Assembly: GCA_049515555.1 (NCBI GenBank)
Contig: JBEKTY010000314.1
Coordinates: 1-5,116, forward strand
DNA: 5,116 nt
Source of the DNA: JBEKTY01 sp049515555
GTDB lineage: Bacteria > Planctomycetota > Planctomycetia > Pirellulales > Thermoguttaceae
Direction: 5' to 3'
The translations under genes were made by a program, and so were the position numbers. Each line of letters begins with the position of its first letter. Within the stretch, counting starts at the first letter, position 1. Positions 4,900 to 5,116 of the stretch are shown here, in pieces. The notes under the pieces are model-generated. The model had not been told where the DNA came from and made no database searches. It worked only from the letters and a program-made list of their open reading frames with translations.

Positions 4900-4971
4900 G
4901 TGCCCTTGGCCGACCGGCAGAGGCTCCAGCCTTCCAAGCTGGCGAAGCGGGTTCGACTCCCGCAGGGCACT
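4900..4971 (+). tRNA. tRNA-Gly(UCC)
   Basis: This 72-base cloverleaf has an acceptor GTGCCCT/AGGGCAC, T8 and A14, a D stem GCC/GGC, and an anticodon stem CCAGC/GCTGG enclosing CTTCCAA. The anticodon is TCC at 4933-4935, for GGA and GGG. The T arm is GCGGG/CCCGC and discriminator T fits tRNA-Gly. It is the last tRNA visible, and no terminator is evident after it. No CCA is encoded. Confidence 0.92.
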
Positions 4972-5009
4972 CTGGAACGTGATGATCGGGGATCGGCTAG
5001 TGCCGCAAA

Positions 5010-5116
5010 TCACAATTGATGGCCCATGAAGAGCTTGTTTTGCCCAGCTTCCGGCGTTTTCTTGTTTCCCAGACGGCGCATCTTGCCCTGTTTCGATTGC
5101 ACCGAAAAGCCTTCCT
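5010..5116 (-). CDS. Possible C-terminal end of a gene entering from the right (weak)
   Basis: On the minus strand a frame is open from the window edge to a TGA at 5012-5010, giving 34 residues. The peptide is basic (KMRRLGNKKTPEAGQNK) and its third codon positions are about 65% G or C by my count, in line with coding DNA here. The opposite strand is also open, from an ATG at 5019 to the edge (MAHEELVLPSFRRF at its start), but without a ribosome binding site. With so little sequence neither can be confirmed, and no family is recognised. The minus-strand reading would converge on the tRNA array. Confidence 0.25.
   Translation of the reverse strand, partial: EGFSVQSKQGKMRRLGNKKTPEAGQNKLFMGHQL

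Noticed and set aside
4138..4971. CRISPR array or dispersed repeat suggested by recurring GGGTTCGA blocks
   Set aside because: The recurring blocks are T arms of tRNAs, and the spacing follows cloverleaf lengths rather than repeat/spacer units.

Overview
This GC-rich bacterial window has two unrelated halves. The left half (1-3807) carries secreted carbohydrate-active proteins. The right half (3808-5116) is a non-coding leader followed by a compact tRNA gene array. No taxonomic marker gene is present. Secreted parallel beta-helix proteins beside a clan GH-A-like glycoside hydrolase, high GC and weak ribosome binding sites fit the Planctomycetota or a related environmental lineage, but that placement is a guess.

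Left half. A minus-strand gene starts at 1306 and leaves the window at base 1. It encodes a secreted right-handed parallel beta-helix protein, and 435 codons are visible. It diverges, across about 425 bp, from a plus-strand gene (1732-2997) for a secreted glycoside hydrolase-like protein with a WNEP motif. Nine bases further on, in the same direction, a short ATPase (3007-3807) resembles the nucleotide-binding core of type II/IV secretion ATPases (CpaF/VirB11/PilT-like). It lacks the N-terminal domain and has changed Walker residues. The first two proteins plausibly act on polysaccharide outside the cytoplasm. Why an ATPase is paired with them is unclear.

Right half. Bases 3808-4137 have no convincing gene but several strong hairpins. 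They end in an intrinsic terminator (4102-4134) only 3 bases before the first tRNA-like gene. The 5' arm of that terminator can also pair perfectly (one wobble) with an upstream segment at 4069-4078, which is the arrangement of an antiterminator/terminator switch. Nine tRNA or tRNA-like genes follow between 4138 and 4971, most with 6-31 base spacers: an unassigned tRNA-like gene, Ile(UAU)-like with a D-loop insertion, Lys(CUU), Thr(CGU), Gly(GCC), Pro(CGG), Asn(GUU), Ser(CGA) and Gly(UCC). None encodes CCA. Four have C34 anticodons for NNG codons, and several break near-universal tRNA rules (no U8, no U33, enlarged loops). The array looks like an accessory set, as found on some mobile elements and phages, possibly under attenuation control. 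The last 145 bp may hold the edge of another gene, but the strand is undecided.
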